Part shown: positions 42,143-50,566 of the stretch, piece after piece
How positions within the stretch are numbered: the stretch's first letter is position 1
How the letters are laid out: each line of letters opens with the position of its first letter
Assembly (NCBI GenBank): GCA_964435475.1
Contig: CAYSZB010000003.1
Coordinates: 10,879-74,878, forward strand
Source: CAYSZB01 sp964435475
GTDB taxonomy: Bacteria > Chloroflexota > Anaerolineae > Anaerolineales > Anaerolineaceae
DNA: 64,000 nt
Direction: 5' to 3'
Position numbers and translations under genes: made by a program
The notes under the pieces: generated by a model
The model's database searches: none
What the model saw: the letters and a program-made list of their open reading frames with translations, nothing else
Told to the model about the DNA's origin: nothing

Positions 42143-43545
42143 GGCAGGAGGTATGGGATGTAAGCTGGAACAGGGGTAAGAAAGTACATGGTGGTCCAAA
42201 AATGCCATGACTCGTAGTCTTCTTCGCCAAAACCGAGGTCGATCCAATTTCTGCCGGGAATGCCCCCACCGGTGTCTGCTATGCTCCCATAGCCATATCC
42301 CGGGATGTAAACAGATTGAAACTTCATAGCACGATACCAGGAGGGGAGAACAGCGACGATGCCTTTTTGCAGGACCACCCCTGAAGCGGTTGCAGTTGTG
42401 CAATAAGAATACCCCTGCTTGCAGGGTGAATATGATGTGGCATACACTGTGATCTTGCGCCAATATTCGAGGGTTTGTCCATCCACCACTTCAGTACGAG
42501 TGACAACCTGTGTGCCATAGCCCAGGATTCCTTCGCGGGGATCGCTGGCTTTCCAGGAGGGGTCACTTTGGCGGTTGACTTCAACGCCATTGGCATATTG
42601 AATGCGGGAGCGCGTTATTGCCAGACCAACCTGGCCCGGCTGGATGACAGAACCCTGGTCGAGTTCTGTGTTAGGGTCAGGTTGATAGGAATTGGTGTAA
42701 GGCGTTTCCACTTTCACTATGGAAAGAGTTTCCTGTACACGGGTCAACTGGATCTGCCTGTTGGCGGGCAAAGGTGAATTCTCTGGTGGGTTGGCATAGT
42801 CCAATCCCTGTAAGGAAATTCCCAGGTCTTTAAGCGCCTCTCCAACAGTCAAGGCTGAAGACAAGCCCGAAAAAGTCTGATCATTCATGATCACTGCAAC
42901 TTCCCTGGCTTTGAGGATGGTTATCCCGGTCGGTGAGGATAATGCAGTATCCAGGTCAATGGAAACAGTGTCTTTGGGGTGAATAACAATGCCAGATTCT
43001 GCCAAAGCCATCCCCACAGTGGGTTGGGATGAATAAAGCGTCCATTGATTGCCATCAATCGAGACTGATAAGGGCAGGGCTTGTTGAAATTGCAGAACGA
43101 GCGTGTCTTTTGGATCAATCGGTAGGTTTGGATCGATCTCAGCGCCATTGATCAAGACCCTATCGTGGGGAAAAACAATGAAGCCTGCTTTTGCCAGGAT
43201 ATTGGCCGGGATGCGATCAACGGTATTTACCTGTGGCGATCCATCCCTGGTCACCAGGGTGTAATCATAGGCACGGGTCACCTGGATAAGGGGTGGATTG
43301 TAAAACAGCTTTCCCAAAGGCGGGTTGACCTGGTCGCCATTGCTGAGCTTGATCCCTGCCTGTCTTAATGCACCCTGGGTGCGGAGCGCGAATGTCTGCC
43401 TGGTGATCAACTGATCATCGACTGCGATCTGGACCGTATGCCTGAGCGATAAAGTGAGCAAAAGCAGTCCAAGCAGGATCATTCCCCCCATGACGATCCA
43501 CATGTAATTTTTCTTCAAAACAGAATTGGGTCCTGGTTGCATCAT
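42139..43545 (-). CDS. DUF348/G5/3D-domain cell-wall protein (YabE/RpfB-like)
   Basis: The 468-aa protein has an N-terminal membrane anchor (residues 14-30, MWIVMGGMILLGLLLLTLSL) with a short cytoplasmic side. About three DUF348-type segments follow (residues 33-250, VQIAVDDQLITRQTFALRTQ repeat pattern), then a G5-like segment and a C-terminal 3D domain. The 3D part shows ITVYATSYSPC, a block with ATASGVVLQKGIVAV, and DTGGGIPGRNWIDLGF, whose Asp residues are the catalytic type. Such proteins bind and cut peptidoglycan. In Bacillus yabE lies near ksgA and in actinobacteria rpfB sits beside ksgA, and here it precedes rsmA directly. Confidence 0.9.
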   Translation of the reverse strand: MMQPGPNSVLKKNYMWIVMGGMILLGLLLLTLSLRHTVQIAVDDQLITRQTFALRTQGALRQAGIKLSNGDQVNPPLGKLFYNPPLIQVTRAYDYTLVTRDGSPQVNTVDRIPANILAKAGFIVFPHDRVLINGAEIDPNLPIDPKDTLVLQFQQALPLSVSIDGNQWTLYSSQPTVGMALAESGIVIHPKDTVSIDLDTALSSPTGITILKAREVAVIMNDQTFSGLSSALTVGEALKDLGISLQGLDYANPPENSPLPANRQIQLTRVQETLSIVKVETPYTNSYQPDPNTELDQGSVIQPGQVGLAITRSRIQYANGVEVNRQSDPSWKASDPREGILGYGTQVVTRTEVVDGQTLEYWRKITVYATSYSPCKQGYSYCTTATASGVVLQKGIVAVLPSWYRAMKFQSVYIPGYGYGSIADTGGGIPGRNWIDLGFGEEDYESWHFWTTMYFLTPVPAYIPYLLP

Positions 43546-43581
43546 TTGCAGTATATCATAAGCAATAAACCGGCATTTCCA

Positions 43582-46500
43582 CTACCTGGCGGTTGCCAGT
43601 TCGATCTTCTGCAGGACTTCCGGGAGGAATTTCTGCCAGGATTCATCCTTCAGATTACTTAATGCTATCCAATAGGCGTTTTTTCCTGGTCTGACCAGCG
43701 GGTCAACCATGGGCAGGTTGCGCTGTTTGATGTTTTCAGGAAGCTGGGGATAGCGCAGGATGATCTGTCCATTTTCAAAGGTGATGGATGACAAGCCGAC
43801 CTTATAAGCCTTGAGTTTGATGCGCATTTGTAGCAAAAGGTTTTCAACCTGGTCAGGCAGAGCCCCAAAACGATCTGAAAATTCAATTGCCGTGGCAGTG
43901 ATCTCTTCTTCACTGCGCAAATTAGCGATGCGGCGGTATAAATTCAGCCTGAGCTCCTGGTCGGGGATGTACTCCGGGGGAATGCCGATTGAAAGGGGTA
44001 ATTCCACGTTAATTGGGATACTGGGAATATCATGGCTGGGCAGAGCGATCTCAGGCACTTCCTCTCCCAATGCCCGGCGGAATAAATGGATGGATTCGGA
44101 GAGCAATTTCGTGTAAAGATGAAAACCGACTGATGCAATATAGCCGGATTGGCGTGTGCCCAGCATCTCTCCAGCCCCTCGCATTTCCAGATCACGCATG
44201 GCTATGCTGTAGCCAGCTCCCAACTGGGTGTTATCTGCCAAGATTTCCATTCTTTCCTGTCCTTCGGGTGTGGGTGGGCGCCGTTTATGGCGGAAAAGGT
44301 AGGCATAAGCCCGCTGTGCTCCACGACCGACCCTGCCACGCAACTGGTAAAGTTGAGCCAGGCCAAAGGTGTCTGCACGGTCGATGATCAGGGTGTTGGC
44401 ATTGGGTATATCCAATCCAGATTCGATGATCGAGGTACAGAGAAGAATATCCATTTCACCATTGGTAAACTGGTGCATGACATCCGCCAGTTCATCTTCA
44501 GGCATTTGACCATGACCGATGCCAATCTTTGCCTCAGGCACCAACCTTGAAAGGTGGGTATACATGGCGGGGATGGTCTGGACCCGGTTATGAACAAAAA
44601 ATACCTGGCCGCCCCGTTCCAGTTCGCGGATGATCGCTTCACGAACGATCTTTGGGTCATAAGGACCAATATGGGTGACAATTGGTAAACGTTCCTCTGG
44701 TGGTGTGTTGATGGTGGAAATGTCCCTGGCACCGGTCAATGCCATATAGAGAGTACGGGGAATGGGTGTGGCAGTCAAGGTCAAGACGTCAACTGAAGCC
44801 CTTAATTTTTTCAGGTATTCCTTGTGGGTAACACCAAAGCGCTGCTCTTCATCGATGATGACCAGACCCAGGTCTTTGAAAGCCACGTCGCGGGATATCA
44901 AGCGATGGGTTCCAATGATTATGTCAACGTCGCCCCCGGCGAGGTCTTTGATGATCGCGCTTTGCTCTTTGGCACTGCGGAAACGTGACAGCATTTCGAC
45001 CTTGACCGGGAAAACAGCCAACCTTTCGCGGAACGTGTCATAATGCTGCTGCGCCAGGACGGTGGTGGGGACCAATAATGCCACCTGTTTGCCATCCATG
45101 ACGGCCTTGAATGCTGCCCTGAGGGTCACTTCGGTCTTGCCGTACCCCACATCACCGCACAGCAAACGATCCATGGGTTTTTCTGACTCCATGTCATTTT
45201 TGACATCGCGGATGGCCTTTACCTGGTCTTCAGTTTCAGTGTAAGGGAAAGAGGCTTCCAACTCTTTTTGCCATTCATTATCAGGAGAAAAAGCGAAGCC
45301 TTTCGAAACTTTGCGCAAGGTGTACAGCTCCAGCAGATCAGTGGCGACCTCCTGGACAGCATGACGGACGTTCTGCTTGGTGACCGTCCATTCGCTGCCG
45401 CCCAGGCGGGTGATATTTGGACTTTCGCCTGAGGGACCGATGTAACGGGTAATGCGGTCAGCCTGGTGGATGGGAACAAAGAGCTGATCATTGTCTTTGT
45501 ATTCAATGCAGAGGAACTCACGCTCCACTTCTCCCATGACCGGTTTGATCAGACCGACGAATTTCCCAATGCCGTAATCGACGTGGACAACATAATCGCC
45601 CGGTTTCAGGTCACCAAAAATAGATTCAGGCGTTTCGGCTGTTGCCTGGAACTTACGGCGCGGCAAAGGCCGTCCCCAGCCAAATACTTCACTGTCGGTC
45701 AGCAGGTGATGTTGTTTGCCGTCAGGGAGTTGAAGGATCCAGCCGCTGGATAATGTGCCCTCAATAAATTTCTGGTTGAGATCATCTGTCAATCCTGGAC
45801 CCGCTGTTTCCTTCCATAACTCAACCAGGCGACCCGACTGGCGGGAAACTACCACCCAGGGTTGATCCTTTTTGTCCAGGTCAGCAAGGTAGTTTGTGAA
45901 GTCTTTTAGCCTTCCGGCAAAGCGCGGCCCGGCGTTGAAGTTGCTTGCCAGGGCTGGCAGGTCTGGAGCATTGGTGTGACCCAGTTCGATCACCTGTAAA
46001 TTTTGGAAACTATCTTCGATCTCCGACCAGGTCATGTAAGGCACAGGTTCATCATTCTGCAATTGACCGGAAGAGATCATCTCCGTCCGGCGGTTGATGG
46101 CATCTTCTTCAATGTCATTGACTGCAGCGGTAATGAATTCGCGCCCGTCCAAAAAGATCAATGTCTCCTGGGGCAGGTAATCCAAAGGACTGGCAGGAAA
46201 GGAATAAATGCGGGCAAGGTCGGATTCGTTGATCTTGCCTGATTCAAGATCCAACTTCGCGGCGTCCGAGGGAAGATATTCCCTGGCAGGATAAACAGTG
46301 ATCTTTTTCAGCGATTCAACTGTGCGTTGGGTGGCAGGGTTGAAACTCCTTAATGTGTCAATTTCATTGCCGAAAAACTCGATGCGGATGGGAAGCAGGG
46401 CAGAGGGCGGCCAAAAATCCAGGATCCCACCACGTCTTGAGAACTGACCCACCTGGACAACGATGTTGCTGTATTCGTAACCCATGCCAACCCAACTAGC

Positions 46501-46992
46501 CAGGAGATCATCCGGTATGATCACCTGACCGATAGATAATAATTTGCAGCTCCTCAGAAAATCCCGACGTGGAATGGTCCTGGTCATGATCGAGCGGATC
46601 GGGGCAACGATCATGGGCGGTAAGTATGGCTTTTGGGTGTTGGGCAGGTGGTAAGCTGAAAGTTCGGTCAAAACCGTCAGCCTTTCCCGCCTTGTGGTGG
46701 GCGACCAGTTTAAAGACTCATAAAAAAGCGGATTGGGTTCCGGGAAGTAGAGGCGGTTGGCATCGGGTGCCCAAAAGCCCAATTCATCGAAAAGGGTGAG
46801 AGCCCGATCTGCCCTGTTGGTCAGGAGAAGAACCGGCATCTTGAGGTCTTCGTAGAGTGCGGATAAAACTGCAAGGCGGGCCGTGCGTGGCAAACCCAGC
46901 CCCGGGAAAGTTGTGGCTTTAAATTCTGAAGACTTGAGCGACTCCAGCAATTCCTGGTAAGGTACGACGGAGCGTATGTGTTGCAGCATCAA
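43582..46992 (-). CDS. mfd: Transcription-repair coupling factor Mfd
   Basis: Mfd removes stalled RNA polymerase from damaged DNA and recruits the UvrABC repair system. The 1136-aa protein has all main parts: the N-terminal UvrB-like region with FSRRGGILDFWPPSALLPIR, the RNA-polymerase interaction domain (GDYVVHVDYGIGKFVG and LFVPIHQADRITRYIG), the translocase motor with Walker A GDVGYGKTEV near residue 614, DEEQ near residue 714 and RGRVGRG near 890, and the C-terminal TRCF domain that ends the protein. The ATG overlaps the pth stop by ATGA, so the two are coupled. The pth-mfd order is also found in Bacillus. Confidence 0.98.
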   Translation of the reverse strand: MMLQHIRSVVPYQELLESLKSSEFKATTFPGLGLPRTARLAVLSALYEDLKMPVLLLTNRADRALTLFDELGFWAPDANRLYFPEPNPLFYESLNWSPTTRRERLTVLTELSAYHLPNTQKPYLPPMIVAPIRSIMTRTIPRRDFLRSCKLLSIGQVIIPDDLLASWVGMGYEYSNIVVQVGQFSRRGGILDFWPPSALLPIRIEFFGNEIDTLRSFNPATQRTVESLKKITVYPAREYLPSDAAKLDLESGKINESDLARIYSFPASPLDYLPQETLIFLDGREFITAAVNDIEEDAINRRTEMISSGQLQNDEPVPYMTWSEIEDSFQNLQVIELGHTNAPDLPALASNFNAGPRFAGRLKDFTNYLADLDKKDQPWVVVSRQSGRLVELWKETAGPGLTDDLNQKFIEGTLSSGWILQLPDGKQHHLLTDSEVFGWGRPLPRRKFQATAETPESIFGDLKPGDYVVHVDYGIGKFVGLIKPVMGEVEREFLCIEYKDNDQLFVPIHQADRITRYIGPSGESPNITRLGGSEWTVTKQNVRHAVQEVATDLLELYTLRKVSKGFAFSPDNEWQKELEASFPYTETEDQVKAIRDVKNDMESEKPMDRLLCGDVGYGKTEVTLRAAFKAVMDGKQVALLVPTTVLAQQHYDTFRERLAVFPVKVEMLSRFRSAKEQSAIIKDLAGGDVDIIIGTHRLISRDVAFKDLGLVIIDEEQRFGVTHKEYLKKLRASVDVLTLTATPIPRTLYMALTGARDISTINTPPEERLPIVTHIGPYDPKIVREAIIRELERGGQVFFVHNRVQTIPAMYTHLSRLVPEAKIGIGHGQMPEDELADVMHQFTNGEMDILLCTSIIESGLDIPNANTLIIDRADTFGLAQLYQLRGRVGRGAQRAYAYLFRHKRRPPTPEGQERMEILADNTQLGAGYSIAMRDLEMRGAGEMLGTRQSGYIASVGFHLYTKLLSESIHLFRRALGEEVPEIALPSHDIPSIPINVELPLSIGIPPEYIPDQELRLNLYRRIANLRSEEEITATAIEFSDRFGALPDQVENLLLQMRIKLKAYKVGLSSITFENGQIILRYPQLPENIKQRNLPMVDPLVRPGKNAYWIALSNLKDESWQKFLPEVLQKIELATAR

Positions 46993-47561
46993 CTATCTTT
47001 CCCGTAATTTGCATTGAAAAAGGTCATTGCCTTTTCCAAACCTTCATTGAGGATCATCAGCAAAGCTTTGCTCGATCGCTCGAGGACGTCTTCAAGTTCA
47101 TCCTTCTCGGCAGATGAGAAGTCCTGCAATACATAATCGGCGGGGTCCATCCTGCCTGGTGGACGGCTGATGCCGACCCGCAGCCTGGGAACCTGGCGAT
47201 CTCCCAGTTCATTGAGAATGGATTTTACCCCCTGCTGTCCGCCGGTCCCGCCACCTGGTCGGATGCGGATCGTGCCCAGCGGGATGTCGAGGTCATCGTG
47301 GATGATGACCAGGTTTTCCAATGGTATTTTGAAAAAGCGTACCAACGGTGCCACTGATTTGCCAGATAAATTCATGAAAGTCTGCGGTTTCACCAGGATG
47401 ATAGACTTTTCTTCATACCTGGTTTCAACGATCAAAGCTTTGCTCTTTGCTTTCTTTAGCTTCAGGTCCAGCTGTCTTGCCAGGGCATCAATGACCATGA
47501 AACCGACATTGTGCCGGTTATGGCGATATCGCAAACCCGGGTTGCCCAGACCAACGATCAT
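46989..47561 (-). CDS. pth: Peptidyl-tRNA hydrolase
   Basis: The enzyme frees tRNA from peptidyl-tRNA dropped by stalled ribosomes. From the ATG at 47561 the protein is 190 aa, the family's usual size, and opens FMIVGLGNPGLRYRHNRHNV (the F precedes the Met) as expected. The catalytic His lies in RHNVGFM. Other blocks are KPQTFMNLSGKSVAPL, HDDLDIPLG and GGTGGQQGVKSILNELG. The frame remains open for 26 more codons upstream, but these lack family similarity. The best AAGGA is 18 nt upstream of the ATG, so the start is slightly uncertain. The end overlaps mfd. Confidence 0.95.
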   Translation of the reverse strand: MIVGLGNPGLRYRHNRHNVGFMVIDALARQLDLKLKKAKSKALIVETRYEEKSIILVKPQTFMNLSGKSVAPLVRFFKIPLENLVIIHDDLDIPLGTIRIRPGGGTGGQQGVKSILNELGDRQVPRLRVGISRPPGRMDPADYVLQDFSSAEKDELEDVLERSSKALLMILNEGLEKAMTFFNANYGKDS

Positions 47562-47768
47562 GAAAGTATTCTGATTAAATCCTTCTTCTACCACGCGAAA
47601 CCTCGGTAAATTAAAACCTCGTAAAACTCCAATTTGCAATCTTTAAGTTTAACATGAAAATTTGGATCGAGCAGGAATCAATAATCATCCATCGGGCATG
47701 ACCTGCCAAGCAAAGGATCAAGCAGAATTGGTATTAAACCTGGTACTGGATGTAGCCCTGTTTACGGT

Positions 47769-48113
47769 TTAAAGGAAAATAACCAGCAGAACGATCACTG
47801 CAATACAGAGAAGGATCAGTGGCAAGGCGATGATCAGGATGATCCACCAGGGAAATTTCTTTTTCTTCTCAACAGTCTGTTCCTTTTTGGGGAAAAGATC
47901 TTTAAGTTGTGGACTGTCGGAGGTGTCCAGTTTCTCTGATCCCCAGCGATTGCTCTCATCAGGGATTACTGGCGGAACAGGTGAGCCCCAGCGATCAGAC
48001 GCAGTTGCCCGTTCAGCAGGTTCGGAAGGCTGCGGTGTTGGTTTGCTCCACTCTTCTGCAGAGGCCTTCATAAAGTCATCATCCGGTAAATGATCAGGTT
48101 GATCGTTGGTCAT
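47769..48113 (-). CDS. Small membrane protein with Pro-rich cytoplasmic region
   Basis: The 114-aa protein has a hydrophilic, acidic, Pro-rich N-terminal 85 residues and a C-terminal membrane helix (FPWWIILIIALPLILLCIAV). A KKKK stretch lies just before it, so the N-terminal part faces the cytoplasm. An RWGS motif occurs twice in the hydrophilic part (DRWGSPVPP and NRWGSEKL). There is no catalytic motif and I do not recognise a family. It precedes pth by 207 nt on the same strand, so it is probably the start of a separate transcript. Confidence 0.65.
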   Translation of the reverse strand: MTNDQPDHLPDDDFMKASAEEWSKPTPQPSEPAERATASDRWGSPVPPVIPDESNRWGSEKLDTSDSPQLKDLFPKKEQTVEKKKKFPWWIILIIALPLILLCIAVIVLLVIFL

Positions 48114-48194
48114 GGTTTTACCTTTCTCTAATTAACGAAAATTATACATCCAATCATCCACCAAGACAGGCTTTGGAAATCAGTTAGGCTGTTT

Positions 48195-48200
48195 TATAAT
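48195..48200 (+). promoter_or_regulatory. -10 box for the radical SAM gene
   Basis: TATAAT lies 24 nt before the ATG at 48225. A weak -35 (TTTGGA at 48172-48177) is 17 nt upstream. It is divergent from the small membrane protein gene, which has TATAAT at 48141-48146 on the minus strand. Confidence 0.5.
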
Positions 48201-48224
48201 CAATGACAAAGGTATCTCTGGCAT

Positions 48225-49106
48225 ATGAAGTACACCGAAATCCAAGTAAAAAGCATTTTGAACAAGGTCACTGGAAATGATGACCTGTTTGGTTTGATGT
48301 ATAACATGAACCTTTACCGGGGATGCGAGCATCAATGTGTTTATTGCGATTCGCGTAGTGAATGTTACCAGATCGCTGACTTTAATACTGAAGTACTGGT
48401 CAAGATCAATGGTGTCGGTCTTTTGAGGAACACGCTTCCGAAGAAAAAAGTGATCGGCACGATCGGGTTTGGCTCGATGAACGATCCTTATACATTTGCT
48501 GAAGCAAAATATGGTTTGACCGGGCAGGCATTGGAAGTGATCGCTGACCAGGGATGGCCGGTTCACATCATCACCAAGAGTGATATGGTACTAAAAGACC
48601 TGGTTACACTTAAACGAATTAACCAAAGCAGGGCACAGGTGAGTTTTACGATCACGACCGTTGATGATGAGCTTGCCAGCAAGATCGAACCAGGCGCACC
48701 AGCCCCCAGTCGAAGGTTGAAAGCGATGAAAGTGCTGGCTGAAAATGGCATTTATACCGGGATTACCATGATGCCGCTATTACCTTTCATATTGGATAAC
48801 CAGTTAAATATCACCACTTTAGTCGAAGCTGCCCATGCCTTCAAAGCAGCGTATATTGTGCCTGGTTTTGCAGTGACCCTGCGTGACCGCCAGCGAGACT
48901 ATTTTTACGCGCAACTTGACAAGACGTTTCCCGGGATCCGCCAAAAATATGAAGAAAACTTTGCAGATTCATACGTGGCGACAATTAATCGTAAACCTTT
49001 TCTTGAGAGCCTTTTCCAGAAACTATGTGCACAATATGGAATTGCCACCTGGATTGAGAAGTACCCTCCCAGGCTCAAGGTATCCCAGTTGGGCTTATTT
49101 GATTGA
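48225..49106 (+). CDS. Radical SAM protein of the spore-photoproduct-lyase-like group
   Basis: The 293-aa protein has the radical SAM cluster motif CxxxCxxC as C34, C38, C41 in YRGCEHQCVYCDSRSEC. The opening NLYRGCEHQCVYCDSRS and GFGSMNDPYTFAE match proteins usually labelled radical SAM / SplB-like, which include few characterised members. A C-terminal region with TLRDRQRDYFYAQLDKTFPG follows. There is no second cluster or B12 domain. The reaction is unknown. TATAAT lies upstream with a short leader, and mscL follows with its own promoter at the end of this gene. Confidence 0.85.
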   Translation: MKYTEIQVKSILNKVTGNDDLFGLMYNMNLYRGCEHQCVYCDSRSECYQIADFNTEVLVKINGVGLLRNTLPKKKVIGTIGFGSMNDPYTFAEAKYGLTGQALEVIADQGWPVHIITKSDMVLKDLVTLKRINQSRAQVSFTITTVDDELASKIEPGAPAPSRRLKAMKVLAENGIYTGITMMPLLPFILDNQLNITTLVEAAHAFKAAYIVPGFAVTLRDRQRDYFYAQLDKTFPGIRQKYEENFADSYVATINRKPFLESLFQKLCAQYGIATWIEKYPPRLKVSQLGLFD

Positions 49107-49130
49107 CTTAAAATTGAAAAATCATATAAT
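49103..49130 (+). promoter_or_regulatory. Promoter for mscL
   Basis: TTGACT (49103-49108) and TATAAT (49125-49130) are separated by 16 nt. The -35 overlaps the stop codon of the radical SAM gene. A leader of about 30 nt carries AAGGAGAAATT before the mscL ATG. Confidence 0.75.
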
Positions 49131-49167
49131 TTGGATTGAAGTTATCAAATAAATCTAAGGAGAAATT

Positions 49168-49629
49168 ATGAAAAAGACTTTAACAGAATTAAAGGAATTC
49201 ATTTTGAGAGGTAATGTTTTAGACCTGGCAATTGGTGTGGTCATTGGCAGCAGTTTTGGCGCGATCGTCAATTCCCTGGTCAAAGACATTATCATGCCAC
49301 CCATCGGGATGCTGCTGGGTAAGGTCGACTTCCCGAACCTGTATGTGCAGCTCAACCCGAAAGCAGTAGCAATTGCGCCAGGCACAACCCTGGCAGCCGC
49401 CCAGGAAGCGGGTGCGGTAACCTGGAATTATGGCGCGTTCATTAATGCGATCATTACCTTTGTGATCATTGCCCTGGTTGTTTTTGCAGTCATCAAACTG
49501 ATTGCCAGGCTGCAGAAACCGAAAGTGGAAGCTCCGGCAGAACCAACCGAGAAGGAATGCCCCTATTGCTACACCAAGATCCATATCAGCGCAACACGTT
49601 GCCCAAACTGTACATCCAAGCTTGACTGA
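49168..49629 (+). CDS. mscL: Large-conductance mechanosensitive channel with C-terminal zinc ribbon
   Basis: MscL opens under membrane tension to release solutes and prevent lysis on osmotic downshift. The 153-aa protein has TM1 with LAIGVVIGSSFGAIVNSLVKD and a Pro-rich turn MPPIGMLLGKVDF. A periplasmic loop and TM2 (FINAIITFVIIALVVFAVIK) follow. The usual C-terminal helix is replaced by a linker and a zinc ribbon with C131, C134, C145 and C148 (CPYCYTKI, TRCPNCTS). This fusion is longer at the C-terminus than standard E. coli MscL, which has no such domain. The promoter and a Rho-independent terminator bracket it as a single-gene unit. Confidence 0.95.
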   Translation: MKKTLTELKEFILRGNVLDLAIGVVIGSSFGAIVNSLVKDIIMPPIGMLLGKVDFPNLYVQLNPKAVAIAPGTTLAAAQEAGAVTWNYGAFINAIITFVIIALVVFAVIKLIARLQKPKVEAPAEPTEKECPYCYTKIHISATRCPNCTSKLD

Positions 49630-49647
49630 GGCTTGACAAAAATTAAG

Positions 49648-49678
49648 AAAGCTCCTGGAGAAACCGGGAGCTTTTTTT
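49648..49678 (+). terminator. Rho-independent terminator after mscL
   Basis: An 11-bp stem (AAAGCTCCTGG with CCGGGAGCTTT, one G-T pair, 5-nt loop) is followed by a run of seven T. Confidence 0.85.
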
Positions 49679-49698
49679 GTCCCGGGATAAAGGCATGT

Positions 49699-49704
49699 TA
49701 AAAT
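49699..49704 (+). promoter_or_regulatory. -10 box for the DNA methyltransferase, leaderless placement
   Basis: TAAAAT with an upstream TG (GTTAAAAT context) is followed by 7 nt and the ATG at 49712. No ribosome-binding site fits. Confidence 0.45.
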
Positions 49705-49711
49705 AGCCTGC

Positions 49712-50551
49712 ATGGAAAATCACATTTATTTTGGGGATAACCTGGACATATTACCATCGCTGCCTCCCAACAGCGTGGACCTGATCTATATTGACCCCCC
49801 ATTCAACACCGGTAAAGTTCAATCAAGAATACAGATCAAGACTGAGCGATCAGAGACCGGAGACCGCAAAGGTTTTGGTGATAACCTCTACGAGACAACC
49901 AGGGTCCAACAGCGTTCTTACCTTGACAGGTTTACCGATCTTGAAACTTTCCTGCACCCAAGGATAATTGAAGCCTACCGCATATTAAAAGACAATGGCA
50001 GTTTCTACTTTCACATTGATTATCGTGAAGCCCATTATTGCAAGATCATGCTGGATGATATCTTTGGAAGAGAGTGTTTTATCAATGAAATCATCTGGGC
50101 TTATGATTTTGGAGGGAGAGCCAGGGACCGATGGCCTGCCAAGCACGATACCATCTTTTTTTATGCCAAGGATCCTACCAATTTTATTTTCAACACAAAC
50201 GATATTGATCGCATTCCTTACATGGCACCAGGCCTGGTCGGGAAGGAAAAAGCGGCGAAAGGCAAGCTGCCAACGGATACCTGGTGGCATACGATCGTAG
50301 GTACGAACAGCAAGGAGAAGACGGGTTATCCGACCCAAAAGCCTCTTGGCGTGCTCAAACGCATCATCACTGCATCGTCGCCCCAAAATGGCACCGTCCT
50401 GGATTTTTTTGCCGGAAGCGGCACAACAGGGCAGGCATGCAGTGACCTGGGCAGGCAATTCATCCTGGTGGATAATAATCCACAGTCGATCGAAGTAATG
50501 CAAAAGCGATTTGCTGATATTCCCGGAATCACCTGGCATCTGCCAGGATAA
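49712..50551 (+). CDS. Beta-class DNA (adenine-N6 or cytosine-N4) methyltransferase without a restriction partner
   Basis: The 279-aa methyltransferase has motif IV (DLIYIDPPFNTGKVQ, D28-F31) in the N-terminal half and the SAM motif LDFFAGSGTTGQACSDL in the C-terminal half. That order defines the beta class. The DPPF tetrad points to amino-methylation of adenine (N6) or cytosine (N4). No restriction endonuclease, specificity subunit or toxin is adjacent; the downstream genes are a nucleoside phosphorylase and an alkaline-phosphatase-fold enzyme. It is probably a solitary regulator or housekeeping methyltransferase. The recognition site cannot be told from sequence. Confidence 0.9.
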   Translation: MENHIYFGDNLDILPSLPPNSVDLIYIDPPFNTGKVQSRIQIKTERSETGDRKGFGDNLYETTRVQQRSYLDRFTDLETFLHPRIIEAYRILKDNGSFYFHIDYREAHYCKIMLDDIFGRECFINEIIWAYDFGGRARDRWPAKHDTIFFYAKDPTNFIFNTNDIDRIPYMAPGLVGKEKAAKGKLPTDTWWHTIVGTNSKEKTGYPTQKPLGVLKRIITASSPQNGTVLDFFAGSGTTGQACSDLGRQFILVDNNPQSIEVMQKRFADIPGITWHLPG

Positions 50552-50566
50552 GAAGAAAACGTCATC

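Noticed and set aside
42143..42463. Longer N-terminus for RsmA
   Set aside because: The added residues lie inside the 3D-domain gene and do not resemble the family; the ATG at 42142 overlaps the upstream stop as ATGA.
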